Shown piece after piece: positions 42,309 through 51,271 of a DNA stretch of 64,000 bases. Source of the stretch: Kordiimonas pumila (GTDB lineage Bacteria; Pseudomonadota; Alphaproteobacteria; Sphingomonadales; Kordiimonadaceae); NCBI RefSeq assembly GCF_015240255.1, contig NZ_CP061205.1:1943501-2007500 (forward strand), written 5' to 3'. The stretch's first letter is position 1. Every line of letters begins with the position of its first letter. Under the pieces are notes generated by a model. That model was not told the DNA's origin, did no database searches, and worked only from the letters and a program-made list of their open reading frames with translations. Made by a program: the position numbers and the translations under genes.

Positions 42309-42668
42309 ATGACGCCGGACTGGAATGATGACCAGCCTATATACAGGCAACTGAAAGATAAGGTTGTCACTGCAATACTGGATGGCAGTCTTGGTGAAGG
42401 GGATGCGCTCCCCTCTGTCAGAAGTGTTGCTGTGGATATGCAGATTAACCCTATCACTGCATCAAAAGCCTATCAGGAGCTTGTAATGGATGGCCTTGTA
42501 GAAAAACGCCGCGGCCTTGGCATGTTTGTTGTTGAAGGTGCTCGTAATAAACTTACTGAAGCGGAACGGGCCAGATTTCTGGATGAGGAATGGCCGCGGG
42601 TACTAGAAACAATTCGCCGGTTAGGGCTTGATGCCCAAACCCTGCTGAACAACAGCTTATCGCACTAG
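42309..42668 (+). CDS. YtrA-like GntR-family regulator
   Basis: A 119-residue GntR protein of the short YtrA subfamily, with only the winged-helix domain and a brief C-terminal helix. The HTH includes PIYRQLKDKVVTAILDGSLGEGDALPSVRSVAVDMQINPITASKAYQELVMDGLVEKRRGLGMFV, the standard GntR block. YtrA-type regulators usually repress the ABC transporter operon they belong to. AAGGAG lies before ATG 42309. The ABC ATPase gene starts 11 bases later. Confidence 0.93.
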   Translation: MTPDWNDDQPIYRQLKDKVVTAILDGSLGEGDALPSVRSVAVDMQINPITASKAYQELVMDGLVEKRRGLGMFVVEGARNKLTEAERARFLDEEWPRVLETIRRLGLDAQTLLNNSLSH

Positions 42669-42679
42669 GAGCCAAGACA

Positions 42680-43552
42680 ATGACAGAGATAAATGCAGAA
42701 ACTGTTGTCGAAGCGCGTGGGTTGACAAAAAAATACGGTACGCAGTATGCCCTAAGAAATGTTGATATATCCATGCCGCTTGGCCGGATTGTTGGGGTGA
42801 TAGGCTCGAACGGGGCAGGGAAAACAACTTTGCTGAACGCTATTCTTGGCCTTTCTAGTTATGAAGGTAGCCTGAAAGTTTTGGGACTAGACCCTTCAAC
42901 CGGGCGCGATGCACTGATGCAGGATGTTTGCTTCATTGCAGATGTAGCAACACTACCAAAATGGATGAAAGTGCGCGAAGTACTTGAGTTTGTGAAAAAT
43001 GTGCACCCCAAGTTCAATCATGCTAAAGCGCTTGATTATCTCGGACGCACCACCGTTCCGCTTGATAAAAAAGTTAAGGACCTTTCCAAAGGCATGACCG
43101 TGCAGTTGCATCTGGCAATTGTGATGTCGATTGATGCCAAGTTACTGGTGCTTGATGAGCCAACGCTGGGACTTGATGTTATTTTCCGCAAACAGTTTTA
43201 TCGCAGCCTGCTTGAGGAATATTTCGATGATGATCGAACCATTATTATCACTACGCATCAGGTTGAAGAGATTGAACATATCCTTACCGATGTCATTTTC
43301 ATAAAGAACGGAGAACTTGTTCTTTATGAAAATATGGACGATCTGACACAAAAGTATGTGGAAGTGATGGTGGAAAAAGGCAAAGAAGCTGAAGCAGAGG
43401 CCCTGAAACCGATAACAAAGGGTGTTAGTTTCGGTAAAACGACCTGCATATATAAAAACATAGACCGTGAAATATTGGCAAAATTAGGCGAAACCCGCCG
43501 GTTAGGCCTTGCTGATATATTCGTGGCAACCATGACAGGAGAAGGGCAATGA
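42680..43552 (+). CDS. ABC transporter ATP-binding protein
   Basis: A 290-residue exporter-type ABC ATPase. Walker A is IGSNGAGKTTLLNAILG, the Q-loop is near VCFIADVATLPKW, the signature appears as LSKGMTVQLHLAIVMS (SKGM in place of SGGQ), Walker B is KLLVLDEPTLGLDV, and the H-loop is IITTHQVEEIEH. The C-terminal part after residue 220 is a small extra domain. The stop overlaps the permease ATG by 4 bases, so the two are coupled. Substrate is unknown; YtrA-type operons often respond to cell-envelope stress or antibiotics. Confidence 0.94.
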   Translation: MTEINAETVVEARGLTKKYGTQYALRNVDISMPLGRIVGVIGSNGAGKTTLLNAILGLSSYEGSLKVLGLDPSTGRDALMQDVCFIADVATLPKWMKVREVLEFVKNVHPKFNHAKALDYLGRTTVPLDKKVKDLSKGMTVQLHLAIVMSIDAKLLVLDEPTLGLDVIFRKQFYRSLLEEYFDDDRTIIITTHQVEEIEHILTDVIFIKNGELVLYENMDDLTQKYVEVMVEKGKEAEAEALKPITKGVSFGKTTCIYKNIDREILAKLGETRRLGLADIFVATMTGEGQ

Positions 43553-44487
43553 GATCTGTTCCTGCACTGATTAAACGCGAAATTCTAGAAAGCAAAAACA
43601 GCTTCGTTTTAACCCCGCTTATTCTGGCCGGTATTGCTATTACGCTTGTTAGTCTCACACTGCTTGGTTTTGGTAACATGCAGTTTATTGACGGCATGCA
43701 GGAAAACGGTGTTCAAACCTTTAGCGACCTTATTGTGCAAATGCAAAAGCACCGCCCTGATGACTGGCGCGAGGCAATGATGGTTGGCTACTGGGTTGTT
43801 ACTATGCCTGTGTGGGCTGTTATGCCCTTTGTGATTTTCTTTGGGCTTTTAGGTAGCCTGTATGAAGAACGCCGTGACCGGTCTATTCTGTTCTGGAAAT
43901 CAATGCCTGTTCCTGATTGGCAGGAAGTACTTGTAAAGCTTGCTGTGCCGCTTTTGGTCGTGCCGCTTATCTTTCTGATGATCGCTATATTAGCACAGAT
44001 TATTATTGCTACTTTATTCACAGTGGTTCTTGCGGTGCAAGGCGGTGATATTGGTGCGGTTTGGCCTTTTGGTTTGATGTTGAAGGTATGGTTCTCTTCA
44101 GTTGGTGCAAACTTGCTGTTCGCTCTTTGGGGCTTGCCGCTCACTGCATGGGTGTTGTTTGTGTCATCCTTCGCTGCACGGATGCCTTTTATGTGGGCAG
44201 TGCTCCCACCCGCCTTGATTGTTATTGTTGAAGGTATGTTTTCCAACACAGCTATGTTTGGCAAATGGCTGGCTATTCATGCCGGTGCGTGGCTCGGTGA
44301 AACAATTGACCAATATGCCGGCCATCAGATGATCAATGGGCCAAGGGAAGTTCTTATCAAACTCACTGGTGGGCCATTCTTCGAAATGTTGGCACAAAGC
44401 ATGATCAATGTTCAGTTCTGGTTTGGGCTTATTATCGCAGCAGGGTTTGTTTACGGCGCTGTTTATATGCGTAAGCAAGCCTTATAG
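43549..44487 (+). CDS. ABC transporter permease
   Basis: A 312-residue ABC-2 type permease with about six hydrophobic segments, including LTPLILAGIAITLVSLTLLGF near the N-terminus, TMPVWAVMPFVIFFGLLGSL, LLVVPLIFLMIAILAQIIIATLF and a final FWFGLIIAAGFVYGAVYM. The loop EERRDRSILFWKSMPVPDW, which interacts with the ATPase in such exporters, is clear. It overlaps the ATPase gene by 4 bases (ATGA). A terminator follows at 44510. Confidence 0.88.
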   Translation: MRSVPALIKREILESKNSFVLTPLILAGIAITLVSLTLLGFGNMQFIDGMQENGVQTFSDLIVQMQKHRPDDWREAMMVGYWVVTMPVWAVMPFVIFFGLLGSLYEERRDRSILFWKSMPVPDWQEVLVKLAVPLLVVPLIFLMIAILAQIIIATLFTVVLAVQGGDIGAVWPFGLMLKVWFSSVGANLLFALWGLPLTAWVLFVSSFAARMPFMWAVLPPALIVIVEGMFSNTAMFGKWLAIHAGAWLGETIDQYAGHQMINGPREVLIKLTGGPFFEMLAQSMINVQFWFGLIIAAGFVYGAVYMRKQAL

Positions 44488-44509
44488 AATTCCCTCCCAA
44501 GGGAGTGCT

Positions 44510-44545
44510 GGGCCATTCTCCTGTGCCGGGAGGTGGCCCTTTTCT
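44510..44545 (+). terminator. Rho-independent terminator of the GntR-ABC operon
   Basis: GGGCCA and TGGCCC form the base of the stem, with CTCC/GGAG pairing inside, followed by TTTTCTATTGTT. Confidence 0.8.
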
Positions 44546-44616
44546 ATTGTTAGGTTAGTAATGTTAAGCCTATAAATGTGGATACTGGCATTTATTTGAA
44601 AACCGATTGGGGACGT

Positions 44617-45255
44617 ATGAAAATTGAGAACGTAAAAGAAATTATTGGCGATTTACCCTATATGAGTTTAGCGAATGCCAAGAAGGTCGAGAAAATATTT
44701 CATAAATATAAGTGTCGAAGCGTTTTGGAACTAGGCTTCTATCATGGTGTTTCCACTAATTATATGGCGGCCATTTTAGAAGAACTTGGTGGCGACAGAA
44801 AAGTCACTACTATTGATCTGGTTTCAGCAAAGCAACATTCGCCTAATATTGAAGAGCTTGCTTCGAAAACGGGCTTATCTGAGAGAATCGAAATATTTTA
44901 CGAGGAACGTTCTTATTTATGGCGGCTGATGAAATTGATAGAAGAGGGGCGTAAATTTGACTTTTGCTATCTTGACGCTGGCCACATGTGGGATGATACG
45001 GCTCTAGCCTTTTTTCTTGTTGATAAACTTTTGAATGATGGCGGACTTATATTGTTTGATGATTTAAACTGGACCGCTGCAAAAGGAGGCTATTATCAAA
45101 ATTGGCCCGAAATAGAGCGTAATACTCCAGCTGTTGAACGTGTATGGTCCTTATTGGTGATGCCACATCAAAATTATAAAGAAGTCTGGATTAAAAATAA
45201 CTGGGCATTAGCCAGAAAAAAGAAAAAAGTCCCTTTCTTACCTTTAAGATATTGA
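44617..45255 (+). CDS. Class I SAM-dependent methyltransferase
   Basis: A 212-residue methyltransferase of the Methyltransf_24 type. Motif I reads SVLELGFYHGVSTNYMAAIL, followed by TTIDLVS, and the acidic motif later is FDFCYLDAGHMWDDTALAFFLVDKLLNDGGLILFDDLNW. This Asp-Ala-Gly-His segment is typical of small-molecule or sugar methyltransferases. GGGGA lies 4 bases before ATG 44617; GTG 44578 in frame has no ribosome site. The acceptor is not known. The next gene is a convergent cupin. Confidence 0.8.
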   Translation: MKIENVKEIIGDLPYMSLANAKKVEKIFHKYKCRSVLELGFYHGVSTNYMAAILEELGGDRKVTTIDLVSAKQHSPNIEELASKTGLSERIEIFYEERSYLWRLMKLIEEGRKFDFCYLDAGHMWDDTALAFFLVDKLLNDGGLILFDDLNWTAAKGGYYQNWPEIERNTPAVERVWSLLVMPHQNYKEVWIKNNWALARKKKKVPFLPLRY

Positions 45256-45263
45256 TTTCTGCT

Positions 45264-45689
45264 TTAGTTGTTGGCGAGATTAAGCTCATCTGTAGCCATT
45301 TCTAAGGTATCAAACAGAAACCCGGGGCTCACCGCACAGCTAACGAGAGACCAGTCACGATTTGACCGTACGCGTTGCCAAGCATGTGCAGGCACCAGTA
45401 TTTGTGGGTGTTCACCAGCCAATATGTTATTGCCGAGGATGTTTGTTGCCATAGCGTTGCCAGCTTCTTGAATTTCAAGCGTCATGGGGCTACCGGCATG
45501 CCATAGCCATAGTTCATCTGAATCAATCCTGTGCCAGCGAGCAAAGTCAGTACCTTCAAGTAAATAATAAATCGCGGTCATTTGGCCGCGCCCGTTAGGT
45601 TCGGTGGATGTTTTATGGGTGCGCCTGAAATAGCCGCCTTCAGGGTGAGGGGCGAGGTTCAGGGCTTTAATAATATCTGCTGCGCTCAT
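45264..45689 (-). CDS. Cupin_5 (DUF985) family protein
   Basis: A 141-residue single-domain cupin of the DUF985 type. Visible signatures are LAPHPEGGYFRRTHK at the start, the ligand-bearing FARWHRIDSDELWLWHAGSPM, and LVPAHAWQRVRS with CAVSPGFLFDTLEMA at the end. The histidines and glutamates in WHRIDSDE would bind a metal. Function is unknown; some members are sugar epimerase-like. It ends 8 bases from the methyltransferase stop. Confidence 0.9.
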   Translation of the reverse strand: MSAADIIKALNLAPHPEGGYFRRTHKTSTEPNGRGQMTAIYYLLEGTDFARWHRIDSDELWLWHAGSPMTLEIQEAGNAMATNILGNNILAGEHPQILVPAHAWQRVRSNRDWSLVSCAVSPGFLFDTLEMATDELNLANN

Positions 45690-45840
45690 GTATGTTCAAC
45701 CATTGTCTTGTGGGTCTGTTCAGTTAGGCATCATAAAGGGCGCTAAACTAAGGGTTAAATGTAAGCTGGCAATCTTTCTTTCTATATAGCGGTAATAAAT
45801 ACAAAATAAAATACTCAGGATAATAGGGGATATAAGGCGC

Positions 45841-46641
45841 ATGAAAAACCACTTCCGCTTTTTATAGAAAACTGTCTGCACCAGTACAGTGGCTGTACTG
45901 GTAACGGCATCATCAGTGTTTACCATGGATAAGGTAGCAGCCAGTATCGGCGATTTTTTCACAAAATACTTTGAAGAGTCGATAATGGAATCATCAGAAA
46001 CACTAACATACACCCGTTATATGGAAACCATGGGCAAACAGTTTGATCAGTATCTTGTTCGAATTAAAGCACAGAATGCTAAAGGCATTATTTTGCCCAA
46101 GCCTTTAATGGAGAAGGTTATTGAGATTGGTCAAAAATATACAGCTGGGCCAGCGACGGAAGACCTGCTGTACAGGATGTTTGCTGAAAAATTAGAGGCG
46201 GTGGAGAGCCTTTTCGTGGCTGAAAAAAAAAACGGCATTTCTGGAAGCGGCAAAAGAGGGCTCTTGTAGGAAGACCCCTATAGTGACGTAGGACGGCTTA
46301 AAGCCGAGCTATTCCAGGCTGTAAGACTGGTTGTATATACGGGCATGCACTACAAGCACTGGACCCGTGAGCAGGCTATTGATTATATGTATAAAAATAC
46401 GGGCCAGGCTATGTCTGACGTGGTCTCGGAAATTGAGCGTTACATGGTGTGGCCGGGACAAGCACTTACCTACAAGGTTGGTATGCTTAAAATTTTGGAA
46501 TTGTGCGAAAAAGCAAAAACAGCACTTGGGGACAAGTTCAACATTGGTGCTTTCCATGATGTTGTACTAACAAATGGTGCGTTGCCACTTTCCATCCTTG
46601 ATGAAATGGTGAGTGAGTATATCGGGGAAGCAAGTAACTAG
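45841..46641 (+). pseudogene. Decayed DUF885 metallopeptidase-like gene, two in-frame TAG codons and internal deletion
   Basis: One frame runs from ATG 45841 to the stop at 46641, interrupted by TAG at 45865-45867 and TAG at 46267-46269. The first part looks like a signal peptide, then the DUF885 N-terminus (FFTKYFEESIMESS, YMETMGKQFDQYLVRI, AGPATEDLLYRMFAEKL). Directly after the second TAG it jumps to the family C-terminus ([51 protein letters not shown]). Members are about 600 residues, so roughly 270-300 middle residues, with the metal site, are missing. The frame is otherwise intact, so decay looks recent. Confidence 0.85.
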
Positions 46642-46731
46642 TATATATCAGGGCAGATATTTTGTACCTGCCGCTATTTTCGTGGTGATTGTGTATAGTG
46701 TAAAAAGGCTAGGTATTTTATCTGGTCTTTT

Positions 46732-48009
46732 TTATGATGTAATAACCCGCTTTTTTACCATGCGAATAAGGAACCACGAAAGGAATAGCATGATAGGAAC
46801 CGAGAGGCCGGTCAGTATCTCTGGTGTGAAAGGCAGCCCAAAGGCTTTCGCACCTTTCAATGCATAGTTAACAAGACCGATGCCATAATAACTAACTGCA
46901 AAAATAGAAAGGCCTTCTACGGCTTGTTGCAGGCGTATTTGCCGAGAACCTTGTGTTTCAAGAGACTTTAAGATTTTATGGCTTTGGCGTTTTTGTGCCA
47001 TATCCACCATTGTATTCAACAGGTTTGCCGCGCGTGAAATGCGCGCAGTCAGGTCATTAGCTCTATGGCCAGCGGCTTCACACGTGCGCATGGCGGGGCT
47101 GAATGATTTGCTTAGAAACTGTGTCATACGAGGGTGATCGTTCAGTGCTTCTTCCTTAATTTCTATAAGGCGTCTGCTGATAATATCTTCATAGGCTTTT
47201 GCTGCTGCAAAGCGATAAGCAGTTGAGGAGGCTAAGTGTTCGGCCTTTGCTGCAATTGTGGTAATTTCGATCAGGAGTTGCTCCTGTTCTTCTTCACTGG
47301 GGTTTGAAGCGATGGTTGCAATGATTTTATCAAGTGCAGGTTCCAGTTTGTCTAGTGTTTCCATAGTTTTTCTAGCAATTGGAAGCGCGGCCATTGCCAG
47401 AATTCGGTATGTTTCAATATCTAATAAACGGTGTACCAGACGAGAAAGGCGACTATCTGGCAGATTTAACGCACAAATAAGCACTCTGATAAAACCATCC
47501 TTATCAGGAAGGAAAGGTGACCATATGGCAGCTGAATGGCCCGCAGCCCAGCCACCATAAAGCTTTTTGGTGCTAAAAATATTGCAAGCAGCGGCATAGC
47601 CATTGTCATCGGCAAGCAGAGCCGCAGGCAAAACTTCAATGCGTATGCCAATTTTCATTTCAGAAAGCAGGGTGCTGCGTGCCTTTTCGTCCAGATAACT
47701 TAAGGGAGTATCGCTAAAAGCACTGTCTTGGCTGGCTGGCATGGCAAAGGTATAGCAGGTAACCTCAGTGTGCTTTTCCCACTTCACCCGGTATGTGCCC
47801 ATGTCGGTTATGTGGTGACGCGTGGAAGGAGCTAGCTCTTTTACCTGACTGCCAATATAACCGGCCTCAACTTCTTCCAAAGTTCCATCTGGGCATTTGG
47901 CCGTTACAACATGTGTACACCGCATGCTAGGGTCGATTTGCATTTCAGGCCGGGCATGCCATTCAGCATTTAGTGCTGCTTGGATTATATCTGCTTTCGG
48001 GCCGGGCAT
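46732..48009 (-). CDS. DUF3422 family protein with C-terminal membrane helices
   Basis: A 425-residue DUF3422 protein of unknown function. Family features are the N-terminal AEWHARPEMQI, GTYRVKWEKHTEVTCYTF and the helical middle (YEDIISRRLIEIKEEALNDHPRMTQFLSKSFSPAMRTCEA). Two membrane helices near the C-terminus (LSIFAVSYYGIGLVNYAL and VPIMLFLSWFLIRMV) anchor it in the inner membrane. AGGAGA lies before ATG 48009. Its neighbours are the DUF885 relic and rlmB, which give no functional hint. Confidence 0.85.
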   Translation of the reverse strand: MPGPKADIIQAALNAEWHARPEMQIDPSMRCTHVVTAKCPDGTLEEVEAGYIGSQVKELAPSTRHHITDMGTYRVKWEKHTEVTCYTFAMPASQDSAFSDTPLSYLDEKARSTLLSEMKIGIRIEVLPAALLADDNGYAAACNIFSTKKLYGGWAAGHSAAIWSPFLPDKDGFIRVLICALNLPDSRLSRLVHRLLDIETYRILAMAALPIARKTMETLDKLEPALDKIIATIASNPSEEEQEQLLIEITTIAAKAEHLASSTAYRFAAAKAYEDIISRRLIEIKEEALNDHPRMTQFLSKSFSPAMRTCEAAGHRANDLTARISRAANLLNTMVDMAQKRQSHKILKSLETQGSRQIRLQQAVEGLSIFAVSYYGIGLVNYALKGAKAFGLPFTPEILTGLSVPIMLFLSWFLIRMVKKRVITS

Positions 48010-48147
48010 TTTTGAAATCTCCTATAAGGTTGAGCGGACTATAGAGAAGTTGATTTCAAGCAAGCAACTGCCTTCGGCGGGGTGTGATATTTTTCCCGCA
48101 GAAGTGTGGTATCTTGTCCACAGTAGGGCGTTGAAATCTTTCTGGCT

Positions 48148-49014
48148 TTACGTTTTGCTCAGTTCATAAAGGGCGATAGCGGCCGCTGCTGAAACATTCA
48201 GGCTTTCCACAGCGTCTGTCATGGGGATACAGGCAATCGCATCGCAGTTTTTGCGCACAAGGGGCCGTAATCCGGTGCCTTCTGATCCCATAACAATTAC
48301 AATATTGTCACCCATATTCAGTGCGCGAATTGAGGTTTTTGTGTTGCCATCTAACCCCACATGCCAGTAGCCAAGATCTTTTAGTTCATCCAGCGCTTGC
48401 GAAAGATTTGTTGCCTGTGCCCAGTGCACTGTTTCAATGGCGCCAGCGGTGGCGCGGGCGAGGGCCCCTGTCTCCGAGGGGCTATTTCTATCCTGTGTAA
48501 TAACTGCGCGGGCGCCAAAGGCGACAGCAGAACGGATACAGGCGCCAACATTCTGTGGGTCTGTAACCTGATCGAGCATAAGAATAATATTCTTTTGCCC
48601 ATCAACTGGGGCAAGCGTGTCAAGGGGGATGCCGGGTAGGGGGCGCACTTCAAGAATGATACCCTGGTGTGGTGCACCGGGCGGTACGCATGTATCAAGC
48701 GCAGACGGCTCAGTAGGTGTTGTGTAAATTTTTTGCCTGTTTGTGGGTAAACTAATCTCAGCTAAGGCCTTACTGGTGCCAATAAGCTGCACACATTCGC
48801 GGCGTGGGTTTTGAAGGGCCGCATAAACCGAATTTCTGCCAAACAAAAAATACCCATCTGGTGAACGAAGGCGAATCTGTGGGGCAGAATCGCGCGGGCC
48901 TTTACTATAGTGTTTTTTTTCAGAAGCAGGTTTGCCGGTAAAGGCCTTTGAAGCAGATCGATCGTCAGCTTTTCTGCCGTGCGTTCTGGTATTGTTGTTT
49001 TTTCGTGCGTTCAT
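48148..49014 (-). CDS. rlmB: 23S rRNA (guanosine-2'-O)-methyltransferase RlmB-like
   Basis: A SpoU/TrmH-family 2'-O-methyltransferase of 288 residues. The N-terminus is basic and disordered, then a substrate-binding domain starts at FLFGRNSVYAALQNP. The SPOUT knot motifs follow: LDQVTDPQNVGACIRSAVAFGARAVI, IVMGSEGTGLRPLVRKNCD and IPMTDAVESLNVSAAAAIALYEL. These match RlmB, which methylates G2251 of 23S rRNA; TrmH-type tRNA enzymes are the alternative. ATG 49014 has AAGGA 7 bases upstream. Divergent from the tRNA-Tyr unit. Confidence 0.9.
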   Translation of the reverse strand: MNARKNNNTRTHGRKADDRSASKAFTGKPASEKKHYSKGPRDSAPQIRLRSPDGYFLFGRNSVYAALQNPRRECVQLIGTSKALAEISLPTNRQKIYTTPTEPSALDTCVPPGAPHQGIILEVRPLPGIPLDTLAPVDGQKNIILMLDQVTDPQNVGACIRSAVAFGARAVITQDRNSPSETGALARATAGAIETVHWAQATNLSQALDELKDLGYWHVGLDGNTKTSIRALNMGDNIVIVMGSEGTGLRPLVRKNCDAIACIPMTDAVESLNVSAAAAIALYELSKT

Positions 49015-49108
49015 GGAACTATCCTTACGATAACCGATCTGGAAAGGCATCCTTTATAGCTGTTTGCGTCGCTAAGCAAAAAAAATCCTTTCAGAGAAGA
49101 AGTTGGTG

Positions 49109-49136
49109 TTGACATGGGTAAAGATATGGGCATATT
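49109..49136 (+). promoter_or_regulatory. Candidate promoter of tRNA-Tyr/tRNA-Gly/tuf
   Basis: TTGACA at 49109-49114, a 16-base spacer and CATATT at 49131-49136, about 50 bases before tRNA-Tyr. Confidence 0.55.
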
Positions 49137-49184
49137 GCGGCCTCACTGTAACGCACTGACTATAGGTATGTTGCAGACTAAAAC

Positions 49185-49270
49185 GGAGGGGTGGCCGAGT
49201 GGTTAAAGGCACCAGACTGTAAATCTGGCCGTGTATGCGTACACAGGTTCGAATCCTGTCCCCTCCACCA
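49185..49270 (+). tRNA. tRNA-Tyr (GTA)
   Basis: GGAGGGG at 49185 pairs with CCCCTCC at 49260-49266, followed by A and an encoded CCA. The anticodon loop contains GTA, and a long variable arm is present, as expected for Tyr. The T-arm is CAGGTTCGAATCCTG. Confidence 0.97.
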
Positions 49271-49347
49271 CTACCTTCCCTGCAGGCAGCTGCATGGAGG
49301 GCTTGTTGTGTTCGAGAGGAGCCGCTTGGCCCTGTACTTATTTATGT

Positions 49348-49421
49348 GCGGGTGTAGCTCAATGGTAGAGCAGAAGCCTTCCAAGCTTACGACGAGGGTT
49401 CGATTCCCTTCACCCGCTCCA
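49348..49421 (+). tRNA. tRNA-Gly (TCC)
   Basis: GCGGGTG pairs with CACCCGC, followed by T and CCA. The anticodon loop CTTCCAA gives TCC. The D-arm is GCTC-AATGGTA-GAGC and the T-arm contains GGTTCGATTCC. tuf follows after about 120 bases. Confidence 0.97.
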
Positions 49422-49542
49422 AATTAGGTCTCTCTCGGGCGACTATATTGAATGTGGCAGTCCATGCGGGGTTGTTGCTGGGTATAAATGTTTCGCCCGT
49501 CAGGTTTTGACCGGGGCGTGTTGCTTGTAAGGATGAGCGAGC

Positions 49543-50733
49543 ATGGCAAAAGAGAAGTTTGAGCGTAATAAGCCGCACTGTAACGTAGGCACGATTGGTC
49601 ACGTTGACCATGGCAAGACAACGTTGACAGCGGCGATTACAAAGGTTCTTGCTGATGAAGGTTTCAGCAAGGCCGTATCATTTGATAACATTGACAAGGC
49701 CCCTGAGGAGCGTGAGCGCGGTATCACGATTTCTACGGCGCACGTTGAGTATGAGACGAAGAACCGTCACTATGCGCACGTTGATTGCCCAGGTCACGCT
49801 GACTATGTGAAGAACATGATTACGGGTGCAGCGCAGATGGATGGCGGCATATTGGTTGTGAATGCGGCTGATGGCCCGATGCCCCAAACGCGTGAGCACA
49901 TTCTGCTTGCACGCCAAGTAGGTGTTCCAGCGCTTGTTGTGTTCATGAACAAAGTTGACCAGGTTGACGACGAAGAGCTTCTTGAGCTTGTTGAGATGGA
50001 GATTCGCGAGCTTCTGTCAGCGTATGATTTCCCAGGCGACGACATTCCGGTGATTGCAGGTTCAGCGCTTGCGGCGCTTGAAGGCCGCGATGACGAGATC
50101 GGCAAGAATAAGATTCTTGAGCTGATGCAGGCTGTTGATGACTATATTCCAATGCCAGAGCGTGCTGTTGACGGTGCTTTCCTGATGCCAGTTGAGGATG
50201 TGTTCTCGATTTCTGGTCGTGGTACAGTTGCGACAGGCCGTGTTGAGCGTGGTATTGTTAAAGTTGGTGAAGAGATCGAGATTGTCGGTATCAACGCCAC
50301 GAAGAAAACAACGGTTACAGGTGTAGAGATGTTCCGCAAGCTTCTTGACCAAGGTCAGGCTGGCGACAACATTGGTGCCCTTCTCCGGGGTGTTGCACGT
50401 GACGATATCGAGCGTGGTCAGGTTCTGGCACACACTGGTTCGATTACGCCGCACACGAAGTTCACAGCAGAAACCTATATTCTGACAAAAGATGAGGGTG
50501 GCCGTCACACGCCGTTTTTCGCGAACTATCGTCCACAGTTCTATTTCCGTACGACAGACGTAACAGGCACGGTTGAGCTGCCTGAGGGTACAGAGATGGT
50601 AATGCCTGGTGATAACGTAAACCTGACAGTTCAGCTGATTGCACCGATTGCAATGGATGAAGGTCTGCGCTTTGCGATCCGTGAAGGTGGCCGTACCGTA
50701 GGTGCTGGCGTCGTTGCGAAAATCATCGAATAA
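49543..50733 (+). CDS. tuf: Translation elongation factor Tu
   Basis: EF-Tu carries aminoacyl-tRNA to the ribosome. The 396-residue protein has G1 GHVDHGKTT, the effector loop [15 protein letters not shown]3 [22 protein letters not shown]4 NKVD and G5 SAL, plus domains 2 and 3 ([20 protein letters not shown]). It follows tRNA-Tyr and tRNA-Gly, as in the tufB units of other Proteobacteria; a second tuf may lie beyond the window in the str operon. A strong terminator follows. Confidence 0.98.
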   Translation: MAKEKFERNKPHCNVGTIGHVDHGKTTLTAAITKVLADEGFSKAVSFDNIDKAPEERERGITISTAHVEYETKNRHYAHVDCPGHADYVKNMITGAAQMDGGILVVNAADGPMPQTREHILLARQVGVPALVVFMNKVDQVDDEELLELVEMEIRELLSAYDFPGDDIPVIAGSALAALEGRDDEIGKNKILELMQAVDDYIPMPERAVDGAFLMPVEDVFSISGRGTVATGRVERGIVKVGEEIEIVGINATKKTTVTGVEMFRKLLDQGQAGDNIGALLRGVARDDIERGQVLAHTGSITPHTKFTAETYILTKDEGGRHTPFFANYRPQFYFRTTDVTGTVELPEGTEMVMPGDNVNLTVQLIAPIAMDEGLRFAIREGGRTVGAGVVAKIIE

Positions 50734-50746
50734 GTAACTGATTCTT

Positions 50747-50777
50747 AAAAAGGGCTGGTGTTATCGGCCCTTTTTTA
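50747..50777 (+). terminator. Rho-independent terminator after tuf
   Basis: AAAAAGGGC ... GCCCTTTTTT forms a 9-bp stem with a T-run. Confidence 0.9.
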
Positions 50778-50841
50778 TGTCTGGTTATGGGTTTGTTAGC
50801 CAGATGTGACCATGCCATTTCAGAAATGGTAAAAAAAGTAC

Positions 50842-50870
50842 TTGCAAGGGCGCGCTGTGAAGGTTACACC
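50842..50870 (+). promoter_or_regulatory. Tentative promoter of tRNA-Trp and secE-nusG
   Basis: TTGCAA at 50842-50847, 17 bases, then TACACC at 50865-50870, some 30 bases before tRNA-Trp. The -10 is imperfect. Confidence 0.35.
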
Positions 50871-50902
50871 GCACCCCTTGTGGTGACAGGCTTGATCGGT
50901 TT

Positions 50903-50978
50903 AGGGGCGTAGCTCAGTTGGTAGAGCACCGGTCTCCAAAACCGGGTGTCGGGAGTTCGAGTCTCTCCGCCCCTGCCA
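50903..50978 (+). tRNA. tRNA-Trp (CCA)
   Basis: AGGGGCG pairs with CGCCCCT, followed by G and an encoded CCA. The anticodon loop TCTCCAAAA gives CCA. The T-arm contains AGTTCGAGTCT. Its position between tuf and secE is usual for this class. Confidence 0.97.
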
Positions 50979-51072
50979 GCTGATCATGCTGGGCCCCGTG
51001 ATGGGGTGTTGTTAAGGTATTGTTATGCATGCGATATTTTTCGTGTGTATGTAATGTGTAAAAGGACGGGCA

Positions 51073-51270
51073 ATGGCAAAGACCACCCCAGGTGAATTTA
51101 TTCGTCAGGTCCGGCGTGAAGGTGCCAAGGTAACGTGGCCTACGCCGAAAGAGGCGGGAATCACCTCTGTCATGGTATTTATCATGGTAGTTATTATGGC
51201 GGTGTTTTTCCTTGGCGTCGATTTTATGTTGAATGCAGGTATTCAGTGGATACTGGGTCTCGGAGAATAA
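51073..51270 (+). CDS. secE: Preprotein translocase subunit SecE
   Basis: SecE clamps SecY in the protein-export channel. The 65-residue form has one membrane helix ([21 protein letters not shown]) preceded by the amphipathic [20 protein letters not shown], whose KVTWPT motif is the family hallmark. The single-helix form is normal outside enteric bacteria. AAGGACG lies before ATG 51073. nusG starts 1 base after its stop. Confidence 0.96.
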   Translation: MAKTTPGEFIRQVRREGAKVTWPTPKEAGITSVMVFIMVVIMAVFFLGVDFMLNAGIQWILGLGE

Positions 51271-51271
51271 T

